This document shows, one piece after another, positions 7,388 through 9,161 of a stretch of 9,161 nt of DNA (the first letter of the stretch is position 1; each line of letters opens with the position of its first letter). The position numbers and the translations under genes are program-made. Source of the stretch: Cytophagaceae bacterium (GTDB lineage: Bacteria > Bacteroidota > Bacteroidia > Cytophagales > Spirosomataceae); assembly GCA_027485075.1 (NCBI GenBank), contig JAIXRT010000082.1:1-9161 (forward strand), given 5' to 3'. The notes beneath the pieces are model-generated. The model saw only the letters and a program-made list of their open reading frames with translations. It was not told the DNA's origin and made no database searches.

Positions 7388-8809
7388 TTATTTGGTTCGG
7401 TAAACTAAACTAGCGGCCGACAATTCCTCGTTACCCGCGATGGCTTGGGTTTTGGCTTTACCATCAAATTTCATGGATTGCTTCATTAATTGATACGAGC
7501 CATGCTCCCGCGCCGCCTCGATATAGATCGTATAATTGCCCTGCTCGACAAATTGGCCTTGATCGTTTTTGCCATCCCACACTAAGGAATAATTTCCCGC
7601 TGAACGCGTGGCTGATGTGATTGACATTAAGTCAATCGGCGACTCCCGTTGTGACTCGGAAAATGACCGTAAATCAGGTAGCCAACGAGGCTTCCGATAC
7701 CAAAGCGCCAAACGACGTACGGGTTTATGATTCGCATCTTCTACCCACACCGCGACGTACGGTCGGCGCGCTCCGCCACCCAAATCCGCCACTTGAATAT
7801 TGATCAACAACTCTTGGTTGGCCGCCCATAATTTCTCCTTCACATTCACCATCGAAATCGATGTTTCAGGATTCGTGGCTACCCAAGAATCACTCGTTAT
7901 TTGCTCGCCATTTTTGGTAACAATTAAATAATCTAGATCTTGATAATTTGCGGCTAAGTCCTTCGACTCTGATACGGAAAGTACATTGAATGCCGTTGCC
8001 AAAGCCCCAGCAGTCACCGCATCAGGGTGAATCACCGTAGCAGATACAACATCTTGCGCAGGCATTCCCGTTCGAGGATCCATGATGTGAGAATACCATT
8101 GTCCATCGAATGCCTCACCACGACGGTAATTCCCACTCGTTGCAATTGATTTATTCTCCAAAGAAACAACTCCAAGCGAAGCACCATTTTCCGCATCTAA
8201 ACGTGGATCACTCACGCGAACCGGTTCCGTCCAATCTCCTTTTACCAAGATATCCCCTCCTACGTTCAACACAAGGCCATGCACACCTGGAGAAGCCATA
8301 GCCACAGCTGCAGCCTTTTCCATCACATAGCCCTTCGTAAATGTGTGTAAACGTAATTCAGCATCCGTCAAACGCGTCGCCGTCCCCTCACCTAAAGACC
8401 AATGTGCCTCATTCACATCTACTTTCCCTTCTTTCCAATGACGCGCAATTTCCTCCGAAGCCGCATGAATGGCTCCATCTGTTTTCGCATTCCATTCATC
8501 AAACAAATTCAATACCTCTGATATCTCCGTAGATACTTCTACGGCCTCACCTTTTGAACTAGCCATCCAACGCGCAAATTCATTGTGCGATCCAGCGCTA
8601 CCTAAAATTTGTTGGAGTCGACTAATTTCGGCTAAAACGTGAGCTTCCGCCTTTTCGGCCATCTCAAACGTCTGAGCCGCAATTTTCATGTCGAGCGAAG
8701 TACCTAAGATGTTTTCTAACTGTGTGGTTAAAACACCAGAAACGCTTGTAGCGTTTGCATTTGGAACAGCAGCAAGAATAGCTGCCAATGAACTTGTTAT
8801 CGGATTCAT
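7388..8809 (-). CDS. ApbE-like FAD:protein FMN transferase domain fused to DUF2271
   Basis: 473 residues with two domains. The ApbE domain (about 30-310) shows LGTSLDMKI (35-43), FTKGYVMEKA (157-166), LVLNVGGDIL (179-188), IATSGNYRR (222-230) and SHIMDPRTG (240-248). The DUF2271 domain (about 332-450) shows INIQVADLGGGARRPYVAVW (336-355), RKPRWLPDL (372-380) and SLVWDGKNDQG (408-418). ApbE normally attaches FMN to Thr/Ser of exported proteins using FAD and Mg2+. Here the usual TADALAT is TAGALAT: Gly268 replaces the Asp known as a Mg2+ ligand, while Thr272 is kept, so transferase activity is doubtful. The N-terminus has a weak hydrophobic stretch ending A-N-A (18-20) but no Lys/Arg, an unusual signal. 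The upstream in-frame codons contain no other start before a stop, which supports this ATG. First gene of the operon with PepSY. Confidence 0.9.
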   Translation of the reverse strand: MNPITSSLAAILAAVPNANATSVSGVLTTQLENILGTSLDMKIAAQTFEMAEKAEAHVLAEISRLQQILGSAGSHNEFARWMASSKGEAVEVSTEISEVLNLFDEWNAKTDGAIHAASEEIARHWKEGKVDVNEAHWSLGEGTATRLTDAELRLHTFTKGYVMEKAAAVAMASPGVHGLVLNVGGDILVKGDWTEPVRVSDPRLDAENGASLGVVSLENKSIATSGNYRRGEAFDGQWYSHIMDPRTGMPAQDVVSATVIHPDAVTAGALATAFNVLSVSESKDLAANYQDLDYLIVTKNGEQITSDSWVATNPETSISMVNVKEKLWAANQELLINIQVADLGGGARRPYVAVWVEDANHKPVRRLALWYRKPRWLPDLRSFSESQRESPIDLMSITSATRSAGNYSLVWDGKNDQGQFVEQGNYTIYIEAAREHGSYQLMKQSMKFDGKAKTQAIAGNEELSAASLVYRTK

Positions 8810-8835
8810 ATCTAGGCCTTTAAAATAAGAAAGCC

Positions 8836-8843
8836 CAAAACTA
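8836..8843 (-). promoter_or_regulatory. Candidate -7 box for the ApbE-PepSY operon
   Basis: The minus strand reads TAGTTTTG, an exact TAnnTTTG match, 26 bases upstream of the ApbE ATG, giving a predicted leader of about 20 bases. A small palindrome, CTGGC-ATCAA-GCCAG (8850-8864), lies just upstream, where a repressor could overlap the promoter. No -33 TTTG at the usual spacing was found. Confidence 0.4.
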
Positions 8844-8849
8844 AAGTTT

Positions 8850-8864
8850 CTGGCATCAAGCCAG
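8850..8864. promoter_or_regulatory. Small palindrome upstream of the ApbE operon
   Basis: CTGGC and GCCAG form a perfect 5-base inverted repeat with a 5-base spacer. Relative to the candidate -7 box it sits at about -15 to -30. It could be an operator, or a leader hairpin if transcription begins further upstream. Short, so weak evidence. Confidence 0.22.
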
Positions 8865-8915
8865 TTCTAATTTAGACCAAATTTGAATTTTCGTATACGT
8901 GTGTCCTGTAAAATA

Positions 8916-8952
8916 GTGACGCTGCCGAGGATAAAGACCCCGGCAGCGTCAC
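8916..8952 (-). terminator. Strong hairpin terminator after the alcohol dehydrogenase gene
   Basis: GTGACGCTGCCG (8916-8927) and CGGCAGCGTCAC (8941-8952) pair perfectly over 12 bases; after an A-C mismatch, two more G-C pairs close the 7-base loop. On the minus strand the stem begins 26 bases after the dehydrogenase stop and is followed by TATTTTA, a short T-rich tract. This fits an intrinsic terminator for that gene and insulates the ApbE operon. Its core is also the repeat at 8919-8943. Confidence 0.75.
8919..8943 (-). repeat. Copy of the GGTCT-loop hairpin repeat within the terminator
   Basis: Read on the minus strand, CCGGGGTCTTTATCCTCGG followed by CAGCGT agrees with 6192-6216 at 22 of 25 positions; differences are at positions 10, 13 and 20. 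The loop TCTnTAn is shared although it is not base-paired in the same way, which argues for common descent rather than only similar stems. Confidence 0.55.
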
Positions 8953-8978
8953 CAGTAACTCCAAATTTTATGGAAAAT

Positions 8979-9161
8979 TTACAGCGTCTTCATATCAATC
9001 ACGAAACGATACTTTACGTCTGAGTGAATTACCCGCTCATATGCCTCATTCACGGCCGACATAGAAATCATCTCCACGTCTGATAAAATTCCGTGCTCCG
9101 CACAGTAATCCAACATTTCTTGTGTCTCCGCTATCCCGCCAATCATCGAACCAATAATACT
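8979..9161 (-). CDS. NAD(P)-dependent zinc-type alcohol dehydrogenase, YahK-like, C-terminal part (cut by window edge)
   Basis: The last 60 residues and stop of a gene entering from the right edge. The visible segment [39 protein letters not shown] matches the C-terminus of the zinc-containing cinnamyl-alcohol-dehydrogenase-like group, especially the E. coli aldehyde reductase YahK. Family role: NADPH-dependent reduction of a broad range of aldehydes in the cytoplasm. The GSMIGG loop borders the cofactor site; the catalytic zinc Cys/His residues and the Rossmann motif are outside the window. It ends MKTL, the usual end of the family. A 12-bp hairpin terminator follows 26 bases downstream. Confidence 0.92.
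   Translation of the reverse strand, partial: SIIGSMIGGIAETQEMLDYCAEHGILSDVEMISMSAVNEAYERVIHSDVKYRFVIDMKTL

Noticed and set aside
8176..8197. D-A-E-N-G-A-S (residues 205-211) inside the ApbE domain as a self-flavinylation site
   Set aside because: It resembles D-x-x-(S/T)-G-A-(S/T) but has Asn at the fourth place and lies in the loop after DPR that is common in ApbE proteins, so it is probably coincidence.

Overview
The window reads as ordinary chromosomal DNA of a Bacteroidota bacterium, possibly of the Cytophagales; genus cannot be fixed from here. Reasons: a DUF1684 protein, a CxxCH Haem_bd protein and a PepSY-TM protein of the types common in that phylum, a lipoprotein glycosidase of the GH16 laminarinase type, moderately AT-rich DNA with weak Shine-Dalgarno sequences, and several upstream matches to the Bacteroidota -7 promoter box TAnnTTTG. 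No rRNA, tRNA, CRISPR array, insertion sequence, phage gene or integrase was seen.

Layout, left to right: the 5' part of a GH16 lipoprotein gene (minus, cut by the window edge); divergently, uvrB (plus); an FAD-dependent amine-oxidase/UDP-galactopyranose-mutase-like oxidoreductase (minus); a membrane sterol desaturase/fatty acid hydroxylase family protein (minus); a GNAT acetyltransferase (plus); an exported DUF1684 protein (minus); an anchored haem-binding CxxCH protein (plus); a two-gene minus-strand operon of an exported ApbE-like protein fused to DUF2271, followed by a PepSY-type membrane protein; and the 3' end of a YahK-like zinc alcohol dehydrogenase (minus, cut by the edge).

The genes are mostly single transcription units in alternating directions. 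All three convergent pairs overlap at their stop codons (by 4, 7 and 4 bases), so no ordinary terminator can lie between them. The only tight operon is ApbE-DUF2271 to PepSY, with 2 bases between the genes. It probably makes an envelope flavin/haem redox unit, and the neighbouring CxxCH protein could belong to the same compartment.

The points most worth a second look are: (i) the ApbE domain has Gly where the family has its Mg2+-binding Asp, and its PepSY partner shows no flavinylation motif; (ii) a GC-rich hairpin with a conserved loop occurs in two intergenic regions, with a decayed-looking third copy in another, suggesting a small dispersed repeat family; (iii) the consistent tail-to-tail overlaps. 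No clearly new defence or mobile system is visible.
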